A stretch of 11,428 nucleotides of DNA from contig CBFHSW010000109.1 in assembly GCA_965658595.1 (NCBI GenBank), positions 1 through 11,428 on the forward strand, written 5' to 3'. Source of the stretch: UBA1858 sp965658595 (GTDB lineage Bacteria; Pseudomonadota; Gammaproteobacteria; UBA4575). Made by a program: the position numbers and the translations under genes. The notes beneath the pieces are model-generated. The model was given only the letters and a program-made list of their open reading frames with translations, ran no database searches and had not been told where the DNA came from. Shown piece after piece: positions 1-7,687 of the stretch (its first letter is position 1; each line of letters opens with the position of its first letter).

Positions 1-21
1 AAACAAATATAACTGATAGCT

Positions 22-498
22 ATGAATAAAGTTCCTTTGACAATTCGCGGTGCGGAAAAACTTCGAGATGAATTGAAGCGCCTGAAAACAGTCGATAGGC
101 CGACAGTCATTGATGCGATTGCTACAGCACGTGAGCATGGTGATTTAAAAGAAAATGCTGAATACCACGCTGCTCGTGAGCAACAGAGTTTTATTGAAGG
201 GCGTATACAGGAAATTGATGGCAAGCTTTCAAATGCTGAAATCATCGATGTTGCTAAGTTGAATGCTGGAGATCGTGTTGTGTTTGGTGCCACTGTAGAC
301 TTGTGTAACGAGGAAACAGGTGAAGAAATCACTTATCAAATCGTAGGTGAAGATGAGGCGGATATCAAAGCTCAGCTGATCTCAGTTGCTTCACCCATAG
401 CGCGTGCCTTGATTGGTAAAAATGTTGGAGATATTGCAGTGGTCATTGCTCCGGGTGGTGAGAAAGAATTTGAAATACTTGCTGTGCGATACATCTAG
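22..498 (+). CDS. greA: Transcription elongation factor GreA
   Basis: GreA binds in the secondary channel of RNA polymerase and stimulates cleavage of backtracked transcripts so that stalled complexes can resume. The 158-residue product has the usual family length. The N-terminal coiled coil covers roughly residues 8-75, and its tip carries the signature GDLKENAEYHAAREQQ; D41 and E44 match the two acidic residues that help coordinate the catalytic magnesium. The C-terminal globular domain (about 80-158) is complete and includes the conserved segment SPIARALIGKNVGD. The ATG at 22 gives the canonical MNKVPLTIRGAEKL start; the 21 bases before it show no strong ribosome-binding site. It heads the cluster in this window, 31 bp before rlmE. 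The yhbY gene that separates greA from rlmE in E. coli is absent here. Identification is essentially certain. Confidence 0.97.
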   Translation: MNKVPLTIRGAEKLRDELKRLKTVDRPTVIDAIATAREHGDLKENAEYHAAREQQSFIEGRIQEIDGKLSNAEIIDVAKLNAGDRVVFGATVDLCNEETGEEITYQIVGEDEADIKAQLISVASPIARALIGKNVGDIAVVIAPGGEKEFEILAVRYI

Positions 499-529
499 AT
501 ACCCTCCTACTATCTGGTCATAATGTCTA

Positions 530-1153
530 ATGGCACGAAGTAAAAGCAGTTCACGTTGGCTGTCTCGACAAAGCAGCGATCCTTATGTGGCGAAAGCCAA
601 ATCTCTCGGCTATCGCTCGCGTGCGGTGTTTAAGCTAGAAGAAATTCAAAATAAATACCAAATATTCCGGTCCAATAAATGTGTTGTAGATCTGGGTGCA
701 GCTCCTGGTGCCTGGACACAATACGCTGTAAAGCAGTTGCCCAATCCTGATTGTTGTATCATAGGGCTAGATATCCTGCCTATGACTCCTTTGGATAGGG
801 TTTGTCTTATACAGGGTGACTTTACAGAGTTGGAAGTTCTACAACAGTTGGTTACTGTAATAGCCGGGAATCAGCCAGACCTTGTTTTATCGGATATGGC
901 CCCCAATATATCAGGTAACAAAGCAATTGATCAGCCAAAGTCCATGTATTTAGCGGAGTTGGCGTTGGAATTTACACAACAACACCTTGCAGAGGGTGGA
1001 TCATTCGCCGTTAAATTGTTTCAAGGGGCTGGTTATACCGACTATCTACAAGCTCTAAAGTCGAGTTTTAAGCAGGTAAACACATTCAAGCCCAAGGCAT
1101 CGCGCAAAGAGAGCAAAGAGATGTATGCAGTCGCGCGCGGATTTGGGGTATAG
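530..1153 (+). CDS. rlmE: 23S rRNA (uridine-2552-2'-O)-methyltransferase RlmE (FtsJ/RrmJ)
   Basis: RlmE uses S-adenosylmethionine to methylate the 2'-OH of U2552 in the A-loop of 23S rRNA, a late step in 50S assembly. The product has 207 residues, close to the E. coli length of 209. The SAM-binding glycine loop is VVDLGAAPGAW at residues 52-62. The catalytic K-D-K-E tetrad is visible as K35 (SRAVFKLEE), D122 (LSDMAPN), K162 (FAVKLFQG) and E197 (ESKEMYAV). The N-terminal substrate-binding segment SSSRWLSRQSSDPYVAKAK is typical. The ATG at 530 yields this N terminus; an ATG seven bases upstream is out of frame and stops after six codons. The ribosome-binding site is weak. ftsH follows after 61 bp, a pairing with a heat-shock link in E. 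coli, though I see no convincing heat-shock promoter here. Confidence 0.97.
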   Translation: MARSKSSSRWLSRQSSDPYVAKAKSLGYRSRAVFKLEEIQNKYQIFRSNKCVVDLGAAPGAWTQYAVKQLPNPDCCIIGLDILPMTPLDRVCLIQGDFTELEVLQQLVTVIAGNQPDLVLSDMAPNISGNKAIDQPKSMYLAELALEFTQQHLAEGGSFAVKLFQGAGYTDYLQALKSSFKQVNTFKPKASRKESKEMYAVARGFGV

Positions 1154-1214
1154 TGAAATCACTTTCACACATGTACGCGGTAGTAATACCTCATACAAAT
1201 ATAAAGGTTTTTAT

Positions 1215-3137
1215 ATGAACGATATGGTGAAAAATCTAATTTTATGGGCAGTCATCGTGGTTGTATTGATGTCAGTATTTGACAATTTCAGTACTAGCAA
1301 CCAACAGACCGCACAGATAACCTATTCACAGTTTATTACAGAAGTACGCTCTGGTCAGATCAAGAACGTCAATATCGATTCTGACAATCGTACTATCACA
1401 GGCCAGAAATTCTCTGGAGAAGAGTTCACTACCTTCAGTCCAGGTGACGTCAAATTAGTGGATGAACTACTCAACTCCGATGTTGAAATTGCTACCAGCC
1501 CATCTCAGAAGCGCTCGTTGTTGATGGATATCTTTATCAGCTGGTTCCCAATGTTATTGTTAATTGGTTTGTGGATATTCTTAATGCGTCAGATGCAGGG
1601 CGGCGGCGGTGGTCGTGGCGGTGCGATGTCATTTGGCAAGAGCAAAGCTCGTTTAATGGGCGAAGATCAAATCAAAGTTACATTCTCGGATGTCGCCGGT
1701 GTAGAAGAGGCCAAGGAAGAGGTTTCAGAATTGGTGGAGTTCCTTAGAGATCCCGGTAAATTCCAGAAACTTGGTGGAAAAATTCCACGTGGTGTACTTA
1801 TGTGTGGTTCTCCAGGTACAGGTAAAACACTATTGGCCAAAGCCATTGCTGGTGAGGCTAAAGTCCCTTTCTTTACAATCTCAGGGTCTGATTTTGTAGA
1901 AATGTTTGTCGGTGTGGGTGCCTCTCGTGTACGTGACATGTTCGCACAAGCTAAGAAGCATTCTCCCTGCATTATCTTCATTGATGAAATCGATGCCGTA
2001 GGTCGACATCGTGGTGCTGGCGTCGGTGGTGGTAATGATGAGCGTGAGCAAACTCTGAATCAATTGTTGGTTGAGATGGATGGATTTGATGGCAACGAAG
2101 GCGTAATTGTGATCGCTGCTACTAACCGACCAGATGTGCTTGATCCAGCCCTGTTAAGACCGGGTCGTTTTGATCGTCAAGTGACGGTCCCATTACCTGA
2201 CTTACGTGGTCGTGAGCAGATTCTTAAAGTTCACATGCGTAAGGTACCATTAGGTAGTGATATTCGAGCTGATATAATCGCCCGAGGCACGCCAGGTTTC
2301 TCAGGTGCAGATCTTGCCAACCTTGTTAATGAAGCGGCTTTATTCGCAGCTCGCGCAAACAAACGCAATGTCGAAATGGCAGAATTAGAGCGTGCTAAAG
2401 ATAAAATCATCATGGGTGCGGAACGTAAGTCCATGGTAATGAATGACGATGAGAAGAATCTCACGGCTTATCATGAAGCAGGTCACGCAATTGTGGGTCG
2501 CATAGTCCCTGATCATGACCCTGTCTACAAAGTGTCTATTATCCCTCGTGGACGAGCATTAGGTGTCACTATGTTTTTGCCATCAGAAGATCGCTACAGC
2601 CACAGTAAACAAAGACTTGAGAGTCAGATCTCCAGCTTGTTTGGAGGGCGTTTAGCTGAAGAGATTATCTTTGGTGTGGACGCTGTTACAACAGGTGCTT
2701 CCAACGATATAGAACGTGCTACTGAAATAGCACGTAATATGGTGACTAAATGGGGCTTGTCTTCAAAGATGGGGCCTTTAGCTTACAGTGAGGAAGAAGG
2801 AGAGGTTTTCTTAGGTCGTTCGGGTTCACAGAACAAGACGGTATCAGACGAGACTGCGCATTCAATTGATGAAGAAGTGAGAAAAATCATAGATGATAAT
2901 TACCAGCGTGCTAATGAGATCTTGATAAATAATCTTGATAAATTACACATTATGGCAAAAGCGTTAATGACGTATGAAACCATCGATACAGAGCAAATTG
3001 ATGACATCATGGAGGGTAAGACGCCTCGTCAACCTAAAGATTGGGGAGATGATGAGCCAGGTGGTCAAGGTGCGCAGTCAGGTTCTTCATCTGACGACAG
3101 TACGGGCCCAATTGGAGGGCCAGCCAGTCTGCATTGA
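1215..3137 (+). CDS. ftsH: ATP-dependent zinc metalloprotease FtsH
   Basis: FtsH is the membrane-anchored hexameric AAA+ protease that extracts and degrades misplaced membrane proteins and regulators. The ATG at 1215, preceded by AAAGG at 1203-1207, gives a 640-residue protein starting MNDMVKNLILWAV; an in-frame ATG at 1125 would overlap rlmE and add an unrelated 30-residue tail, so it was rejected. Order of parts: membrane segment about 6-22, periplasmic domain, second membrane segment about 107-124, glycine-rich linker, AAA+ domain with Walker A GSPGTGKT (198-205), pore loop FVGVG (231-235), Walker B IIFIDE (253-258) and second region of homology near 300-320, then the zinc protease HEAGH (420-424) with third ligand D498 in TGASNDIE. 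Walker A has Ser where GPPGTGKT is usual; this position is not catalytic. The C-terminal tail is acidic and Gly/Ser-rich, ending PIGGPASLH. An intrinsic terminator lies 28 bp downstream. folP, the usual next gene, is missing. Confidence 0.97.
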   Translation: MNDMVKNLILWAVIVVVLMSVFDNFSTSNQQTAQITYSQFITEVRSGQIKNVNIDSDNRTITGQKFSGEEFTTFSPGDVKLVDELLNSDVEIATSPSQKRSLLMDIFISWFPMLLLIGLWIFLMRQMQGGGGGRGGAMSFGKSKARLMGEDQIKVTFSDVAGVEEAKEEVSELVEFLRDPGKFQKLGGKIPRGVLMCGSPGTGKTLLAKAIAGEAKVPFFTISGSDFVEMFVGVGASRVRDMFAQAKKHSPCIIFIDEIDAVGRHRGAGVGGGNDEREQTLNQLLVEMDGFDGNEGVIVIAATNRPDVLDPALLRPGRFDRQVTVPLPDLRGREQILKVHMRKVPLGSDIRADIIARGTPGFSGADLANLVNEAALFAARANKRNVEMAELERAKDKIIMGAERKSMVMNDDEKNLTAYHEAGHAIVGRIVPDHDPVYKVSIIPRGRALGVTMFLPSEDRYSHSKQRLESQISSLFGGRLAEEIIFGVDAVTTGASNDIERATEIARNMVTKWGLSSKMGPLAYSEEEGEVFLGRSGSQNKTVSDETAHSIDEEVRKIIDDNYQRANEILINNLDKLHIMAKALMTYETIDTEQIDDIMEGKTPRQPKDWGDDEPGGQGAQSGSSSDDSTGPIGGPASLH

Positions 3138-3165
3138 TTTTTTTAGGTTGATAAAGTGTTACTCT

Positions 3166-3200
3166 ACAACGGCCCGCAATTGCGGGCCGTTGTTGTTTTC
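3166..3200 (+). terminator. Strong intrinsic terminator after ftsH
   Basis: The left arm ACAACGGCCCGC (3166-3177) and right arm GCGGGCCGTTGT (3182-3193) pair perfectly over 12 bp around an AATT loop, so the DNA is a perfect 28-bp palindrome. It is followed by TGTTTTC, a short U-rich tract. The GC-rich stem core and U tract are those of a Rho-independent terminator 28 bp past the ftsH stop. The downstream tract is broken by a G, so termination may be incomplete. glmM starts only 22 bp after the stem, leaving no room for a full promoter in between. Confidence 0.85.
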
Positions 3201-3215
3201 AACTTAAGCAAATTT

Positions 3216-4553
3216 ATGCAAAGAAAATATTTTGGAACAGATGGTATTAGAGGGCGTGTAGGTCACGGCGTCATGACGCCTGAATTTGTGCTCAAGCTAG
3301 GTTGGGCCGCAGGTCGCGTTCTTTGTCAGCACTCACATGATTTGGTTTTAATTGGAAAAGATACTCGTATTTCGGGTTACATGTTCGAATCCTTATTGGA
3401 AGCAGGCCTATCTGCAGCAGGGGTGCACAGTCGCTTGTTAGGGCCTATGCCTACACCAGCAATTGCTTATTTAACGCGTACTTTGAGAGCCTCAGCAGGC
3501 ATTGTCATCAGTGCCTCACATAATCCTTATTATGATAATGGTGTAAAGTTCTTCAGTGCAGATGGCACTAAACTTGATGATGAGGTCGAGCTAGCCATAG
3601 AACAAGAAATGCAAAAGCCATTAGAAACAGTTAAATCTGACCAGTTAGGAAAAGTGGAGAGAATATTTGATGCTGCTGGACGTTATTCAGAATTCTGCAA
3701 AAATAGTGTCTCTCCCACACTCAGCCTACACGGTCTAAAAATTGTGATCGATTGCGCCCACGGAGCTACTTACAATATTGCACCACAGGTGTTCACCGAG
3801 CTGGGAGCCAAAGTGAACACCATAGGTTCAGCCCCGAATGGTATTAATATTAATGATCAATGTGGAGCTACTGCACCTGCACTCATTCGCCAAGCAGTAG
3901 TTGAACAACAAGCTGATTTAGGGATCGCCATAGATGGCGATGGCGATCGCTTGATCATGGTGGATGATCAGGGTGAGATCGTGGATGGTGATGAGTTATT
4001 GTTTATCATCGCCATCGCACAACATGCAAAACAGCAACTTAACGGAGGCGTAGTCGGCACTCAAATGAGTAACCTTGGGCTGGAACATGCATTGGCTCAA
4101 AAAAATATTCAATTTCAACGCGCAGCTGTCGGTGATCGCTATGTATTTGAGATGATGCAGCAACTTAATTGGTGTTTGGGAGGGGAATCCTCAGGACATA
4201 TTATCTGTTTAGATAAGACCACTACCGGTGATGCCATTATTTCCGCGTTACAAATATTAGAATCACTTGAAGAAATGCAAATGACATTAAGGCAGGCGAC
4301 TGCCATGATGACAAAGTACCCACAAATATTGATCAATGTTCCTGTTATAAAAAAACATGATTTAGACCAACTGACTCGTGTGCAAGATGCCTTAGACGAG
4401 ATTAGAGTTGAATTAGCCGATCAAGGACGTGTTTTGCTTAGAGCTTCTGGAACAGAGCCTCTAATTAGAGTCATGGTAGAGGGTGTTGATCAATCACAGG
4501 TGCAACAGGCGGCACAACGTTTAGCGGAGATTGTGAGAGAAGAATGTTGCTAA
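3216..4553 (+). CDS. glmM: Phosphoglucosamine mutase GlmM
   Basis: GlmM converts glucosamine-6-phosphate to glucosamine-1-phosphate, the step that leads to UDP-GlcNAc for peptidoglycan and lipopolysaccharide. Starting at the ATG at 3216 gives 445 residues, the usual family length, beginning MQRKYFGTDGIRGRVG. The phosphorylated active-site serine is S101 in VISASHNPY; the magnesium loop is DGDGDR at 240-245; the sugar-binding loop is GGESSGH (often GGEGSGH elsewhere); the C-terminal phosphate-binding loop is RASGTEPLIRVMVEG. An in-frame GTG at 3156 would add 20 residues encoded by the terminator palindrome and is not credible. The Shine-Dalgarno is weak (TTAAG, 3204-3208). Because the ftsH terminator lies immediately upstream, expression probably depends on read-through or on a promoter inside the ftsH end. 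tpiA follows after 98 bp. Confidence 0.97.
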   Translation: MQRKYFGTDGIRGRVGHGVMTPEFVLKLGWAAGRVLCQHSHDLVLIGKDTRISGYMFESLLEAGLSAAGVHSRLLGPMPTPAIAYLTRTLRASAGIVISASHNPYYDNGVKFFSADGTKLDDEVELAIEQEMQKPLETVKSDQLGKVERIFDAAGRYSEFCKNSVSPTLSLHGLKIVIDCAHGATYNIAPQVFTELGAKVNTIGSAPNGININDQCGATAPALIRQAVVEQQADLGIAIDGDGDRLIMVDDQGEIVDGDELLFIIAIAQHAKQQLNGGVVGTQMSNLGLEHALAQKNIQFQRAAVGDRYVFEMMQQLNWCLGGESSGHIICLDKTTTGDAIISALQILESLEEMQMTLRQATAMMTKYPQILINVPVIKKHDLDQLTRVQDALDEIRVELADQGRVLLRASGTEPLIRVMVEGVDQSQVQQAAQRLAEIVREECC

Positions 4554-4651
4554 CGTGGCATAACAATATTGGCTTTTTGTCTTCATTTCATTGATTTTCT
4601 GTGTTGCGCTAGGTAAGCTGGCGCGCTATTTCTGATCAACTGGTTTAATTT

Positions 4652-5419
4652 ATGCGTCGTCCATTAGTAGCAGCAAATTGGAAGTTGAATGGCAGCTTAG
4701 AGATGGCATCAACATTGGTTGTTGATATCCATACGCATGCCCAACAATGCCTGCATGTTGACGTGGTAATTGCCCCTCCTTATCCTTATTTACAGATGGT
4801 AGGTGATAGTTTGTCAGGGGAAAACACAAGTTTGGCTGCACAGAATGTTGGAATGCATCAGCAAGGAGCATTTACTGGCGAAGTATCAGCCCAGATGCTC
4901 TCAGAAATGGGTTGTAAATATGTCATCATCGGACATTCAGAGCGACGAGAATATTACTCAGAAACAGATGAATGCATTGCTAAAAAAGTGTCGTGCTCCA
5001 GACAATCAAATTTAGTGCCTATCATCTGTGTAGGTGAAACCCTAGAACACAGGCAACAAGAGCGTGTTGATGAGGTTATCACAGCGCAGATAATTTCCGT
5101 ATTGGATGAAGTTGGTATAGACAATTTGCAACAGTGTGTGATCGCTTATGAGCCTATTTGGGCCATCGGGACCGGTCAAACGGCTACTCCACAACAAGCT
5201 CAAGCCGTGCATAAAATGATACGTAGGCTGGTTGAAAAGCATTCAGCACAATTGTCGAAACAGATGAGAATTATATACGGCGGCAGTGTTAAACCAAATA
5301 ACGCGCTAGAATTGTTTTCTCAGTTGGATATCGATGGAGGATTGATAGGTGGGGCTAGTTTAGATGCCGCTCTCTTCAATCAAATTCTGGATGCAGCAGC
5401 GAAGCAAACAGAAAATTAA
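4652..5419 (+). CDS. tpiA: Triosephosphate isomerase TpiA
   Basis: TpiA interconverts dihydroxyacetone phosphate and glyceraldehyde-3-phosphate in cytoplasmic glycolysis and gluconeogenesis. The 255-residue protein has the expected length and all active-site elements: N9 and K11 in AANWKLNGS, the electrophilic H95 in IIGHSERRE, the base E167 in AYEPIWAIGTG, which leads into the mobile loop, then YGGSVKPNN and GGLIGGASL, which form the phosphate-binding site. The ATG at 4652 gives the standard MRRPLVAANWK start. Upstream spacing is 98 bp with no confident promoter and only a weak ribosome-binding site. secG follows after 31 bp on the same strand, so the two are probably cotranscribed. Nothing suggests damage. 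Confidence 0.97.
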   Translation: MRRPLVAANWKLNGSLEMASTLVVDIHTHAQQCLHVDVVIAPPYPYLQMVGDSLSGENTSLAAQNVGMHQQGAFTGEVSAQMLSEMGCKYVIIGHSERREYYSETDECIAKKVSCSRQSNLVPIICVGETLEHRQQERVDEVITAQIISVLDEVGIDNLQQCVIAYEPIWAIGTGQTATPQQAQAVHKMIRRLVEKHSAQLSKQMRIIYGGSVKPNNALELFSQLDIDGGLIGGASLDAALFNQILDAAAKQTEN

Positions 5420-5450
5420 CAAGAAAACCAACAAATAGGTTATTTAACTC

Positions 5451-5879
5451 ATGTTATATAGTATTTTAGTATCAGTGGATGTGTTTATTGCCGCGGGTTT
5501 GATCGGCTTGATTTTGATGCAACAGGGTAAAGGTGCCGGTATGGGTGCTGCTTTTGGCTCTGGTGCCTCAGGAACGGTATTTGGAGCGCGAGGTTCGGGT
5601 TCATTCATGACTAAAATGACCTCAATATTAGCTGTTTTGTTTTTTCTCAACAGTATCTTCCTCGCCTATGTAGCAACCAACCAAACAGAGGCAACCAGCG
5701 TCATCGATACGGTGTCAGTGTCTCAGGAAAGTGAACAACAAAATACGGATATACCCAAAGTGATCAATCTGCCTGAGGGCGCAAGTCAAGAGGAAATGAT
5801 TGATATCATAAAGCAGCAAATCGAAGGAAAAGCTGCGCCGTCTCAAAATGATGTACCTGCCGTGGGCAATGATAATTAA
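5451..5879 (+). CDS. secG: Protein translocase subunit SecG
   Basis: SecG is the small inner-membrane partner of SecY and SecE that eases protein export through the Sec channel. The 142-residue product has the two expected transmembrane helices, about residues 2-21 and 50-73. They are joined by the conserved glycine-rich cytoplasmic loop LMQQGKGAGMGAAFGSGASG, followed by TVFGARGSGSFMTK. The C-terminal 65 residues are polar, low in complexity and poorly conserved, as usual for proteobacterial SecG. The start at 5451 places the first helix directly at the N terminus. The position between tpiA and tRNA-Leu(GAG) matches the classical arrangement and supports the call. Confidence 0.95.
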   Translation: MLYSILVSVDVFIAAGLIGLILMQQGKGAGMGAAFGSGASGTVFGARGSGSFMTKMTSILAVLFFLNSIFLAYVATNQTEATSVIDTVSVSQESEQQNTDIPKVINLPEGASQEEMIDIIKQQIEGKAAPSQNDVPAVGNDN

Positions 5880-5929
5880 ATATTTGTCTGACAACGCACA
5901 TCTTTAAAAAAAGATAAATTATAGACTTA

Positions 5930-6014
5930 GCCGATGTGGTGGAATTGGTAGACACGCTGTCTTGAGGGGGCAGTGGCGAAAGCTGTGCCGGTTCGACTCC
6001 GGCCATCGGCACCA
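5930..6014 (+). tRNA. tRNA-Leu (anticodon GAG)
   Basis: This 85-base gene folds as a class II tRNA. Acceptor GCCGATG (5930-5936) pairs with CATCGGC (6004-6010), followed by discriminator A and an encoded CCA. The anticodon arm CTGTC-TTGAGGG-GGCAG places GAG at positions 34-36. The long variable region and the T arm (GCCGG-TTCGACT-CCGGC) are intact. E. coli has the same isoacceptor (leuU) directly after secG. A weak promoter can be drawn upstream (CTGACA at 5888-5893 and an AT-rich -10 near 5912-5918), but cotranscription with secG is equally possible. No convincing terminator follows. Confidence 0.97.
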
Positions 6015-6196
6015 ACACTAAGTCACTCACATACATTTCTCTCAAAAATATACATACATGTATTCACATATATGTATCTAATGCTCTGGTAGTTTATAAA
6101 AAACCATGACTTCCTACCTTGCACCAATCCGTTCTCGAAAATCATCTAAACACTCCTAAATTCAGCAAACAAAATCTGTTGTTAGTTCAAAATTAA
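6015..6196. other. AT-rich gap after tRNA-Leu, no gene seen
   Basis: This stretch between tRNA-Leu and the adhesin remnant contains no reading frame longer than about 17 codons. It does contain short AT-only palindromes (ATACATGTAT near 6055 and ACATATATGT near 6066) with no GC-rich stem, so they are not terminators. In the normal gammaproteobacterial order tRNA-fMet would lie at about this point or slightly further on. The 5' part of the adhesin gene is also absent, so this gap probably includes a deletion or insertion junction. Confidence 0.5.
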
Positions 6197-7334
6197 CAAG
6201 TTAATCGTACGTATTTAACATTAGATTACTATGATGGTGATAGCTTAACTAACGGCGACTATGATTTTAATGTAACAGGCATATTAGAGTTAGCGGATTC
6301 GGAACTTAAGGGGACAGAAAATGGCGGCTTAAGTATTATTGATAATGAGCTCAATGGTTCCCTGAAAGATGTGGGAGATAGTATCTTTGCCGGTAATAAA
6401 GGCAGTGGTGTTGCAAGGAGTAGTTTGTCACCAGAAGGTGTGGCTAATGTAAGGTCTGATACTATTTGGTATCTGGATATAGCGGATATGGCTAACTTAG
6501 GTGGTCAGATTGATCTGGTATTTGATTTAAGCGTTTTGGGTCTCACAGCGAGTGGTCACGCCAATGATTATGTCTTGCTTTGGCGTTCAGGTCAGTCAGG
6601 CCAATTTTATGAAATTGCAACGGCAGATAGTGCGACAGGTACTGCAGTTGTTTTTGAACATATCAGTGTAGATACAACGGCAACAGCAGCGCAGATACAA
6701 AGCAATGAAGGTGTAATTAATGAAGGCTACTTTACGATTGGTGAGAATGATACTGGCGCACCGGAGTATCAGCGGGTGGAAGTGACGGGTAATACGGTGG
6801 ATCTTGTATTTGATGAATATTTAGATGAGATTGCTACACCTGATGCAACGGCCTTTACTGTTGAGGTAAACGGTAGTAGCCGAACCGTGTCGAATGTGTT
6901 GATGGAAGGTCAACATGTAGCACTGACATTTGATGGGTCGACTGTGACTAGCGATAGTGATGTTGTTACTGTGAGTTATACGGTTCCCACTAGTGGTGCT
7001 GTATTGCAGGATGTTGCAGGTAATAATGTGGCAACTATTAGTAATATTATTATTGGTAGTGAGGGTGATGATATATCTACTGGCACTAGCGGTGATGATA
7101 TCTTTATCGGCAATGGTGGTGATAAGTTGGATTTAAGCGGATTGCTGGAAGGATACACAAGTGGTGATGATTTAAGTCAATATATTCAAGTGTCTGATGA
7201 TGGTACATCAACAACGTTGAATATCGATAAAAATGGTGGTGGTGATAATTTTGGCACTCGAGCTCACGATCACCTTAGAAAATGTTGTTAATACACTGGC
7301 TGTGTTGGAGGAAAATAATCTGACATTAATATAG
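6197..7334 (+). pseudogene. C-terminal remnant of a large RTX-type, type I-secreted adhesin (SwmB-like domain)
   Basis: An open frame runs from just after a stop at 6194-6196 with no credible start; a GTG at 6371 is the best internal candidate but lies inside a domain. The acidic, Gly/Thr-rich sequence shows: an extracellular module around 6470-6600 (LDIADMANLGGQIDLVFDLS); a SwmB-like beta domain at about 6761-7045 (VDLVFDEYLDE, then VSYTVP and LQDVAGNNVA); about three nonapeptide RTX-like units at 7055-7135 (GSEGDDIST, GTSGDDIFI, GNGGDKLDL); and a type I secretion C-terminal target segment (KLDLSGLLEG, then TTLNID). The frame reaches TAA at 7288-7290 as an abnormal tail. Moving to the +1 frame after about 7260 instead restores LTITLENVVNTLAVLEENN and stops at 7332-7334, as this C-terminal class normally does. 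One extra G near 7260 explains this. The N-terminal bulk is missing. I infer a decayed fragment of a much larger cell-surface adhesin. Confidence 0.8.
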
Positions 7335-7486
7335 TTTCTTCTTGGAATATGTAAGGAGATAGAAGAATTGGTGTGTTGGGTGTCATTACATGCATTTAAC
7401 ACACTAAATGATTCTGTATATGTTTTGATTATTTAACTAGATATGCAGTGATGCATTTATAATTGACAAATATAGATTATTGGTTT

Positions 7487-7514
7487 TAGCTACCAAAAAA
7501 TATTACGGTAGCTA
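7487..7514. repeat. Inverted repeat, 8-bp arms
   Basis: TAGCTACC (7487-7494) and GGTAGCTA (7507-7514) are perfect reverse complements separated by 12 AT-rich bases. Neither strand has a T run after the stem, so an intrinsic terminator is unlikely. It could be a protein-binding dyad or a remnant of a mobile element end. Confidence 0.5.
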
Positions 7515-7623
7515 AGCGAATGTTGAGATTAATGTTTAATAGCTCTTGAAAAAAATTTTGATTTTCTGTTATGTCATGAAACTTCAAAAGTTCTTTGATT
7601 TTCATGTATTGCGAATGCCAAAT

Positions 7624-7687
7624 CTAGTTCTGTCTTTGGCATACACACATTTTGGTATGCACATTTTTTATGTTACAACTAGAACTA
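7624..7687. repeat. Nested inverted repeats
   Basis: The outer arms CTAGTTCT (7624-7631) and AGAACTAG (7680-7687) enclose inner arms GCATAC (7639-7644) and GTATGC (7655-7660). A six-T run at 7664-7669 follows the inner stem, so the inner hairpin could act as a weak terminator on the + strand. No gene clearly ends just before it. Confidence 0.45.

Noticed and set aside
1153..1168. Hairpin GTGAAA/TTTCAC between rlmE and ftsH as a terminator or heat-shock operator
   Set aside because: Only 6 bp of stem, no T run, and no recognisable sigma-32 promoter boxes around it.
1125..1214. Upstream in-frame ATG extending ftsH by 30 residues
   Set aside because: It overlaps the end of rlmE, encodes non-homologous sequence, and the ATG at 1215 has a proper ribosome-binding site and the standard FtsH N terminus.
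1667..2464. Antisense open frames inside ftsH
   Set aside because: Shadows of a strongly conserved + strand gene; no ribosome-binding sites or recognisable products.
3156..3215. Upstream GTG extending glmM by 20 residues
   Set aside because: The extension is encoded by the terminator palindrome, and the ATG at 3216 gives the family-standard start and length.
4554..4651. Promoter for tpiA in the 98-bp gap (TTGATT near 4591)
   Set aside because: The -10 candidate at proper spacing matches at only about three of six positions.
5444..6045. Antisense frames over secG and tRNA-Leu, one containing a segment like VPMAGVEPAQLSPLPPQDSVSTNS
   Set aside because: That segment is the reverse-strand translation of the tRNA-Leu gene, a well-known false-protein artefact.
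6046..6075. ATACATGTAT and ACATATATGT palindromes as a terminator or operator
   Set aside because: AT-only short palindromes are expected by chance in such AT-rich DNA, and there is no GC stem.
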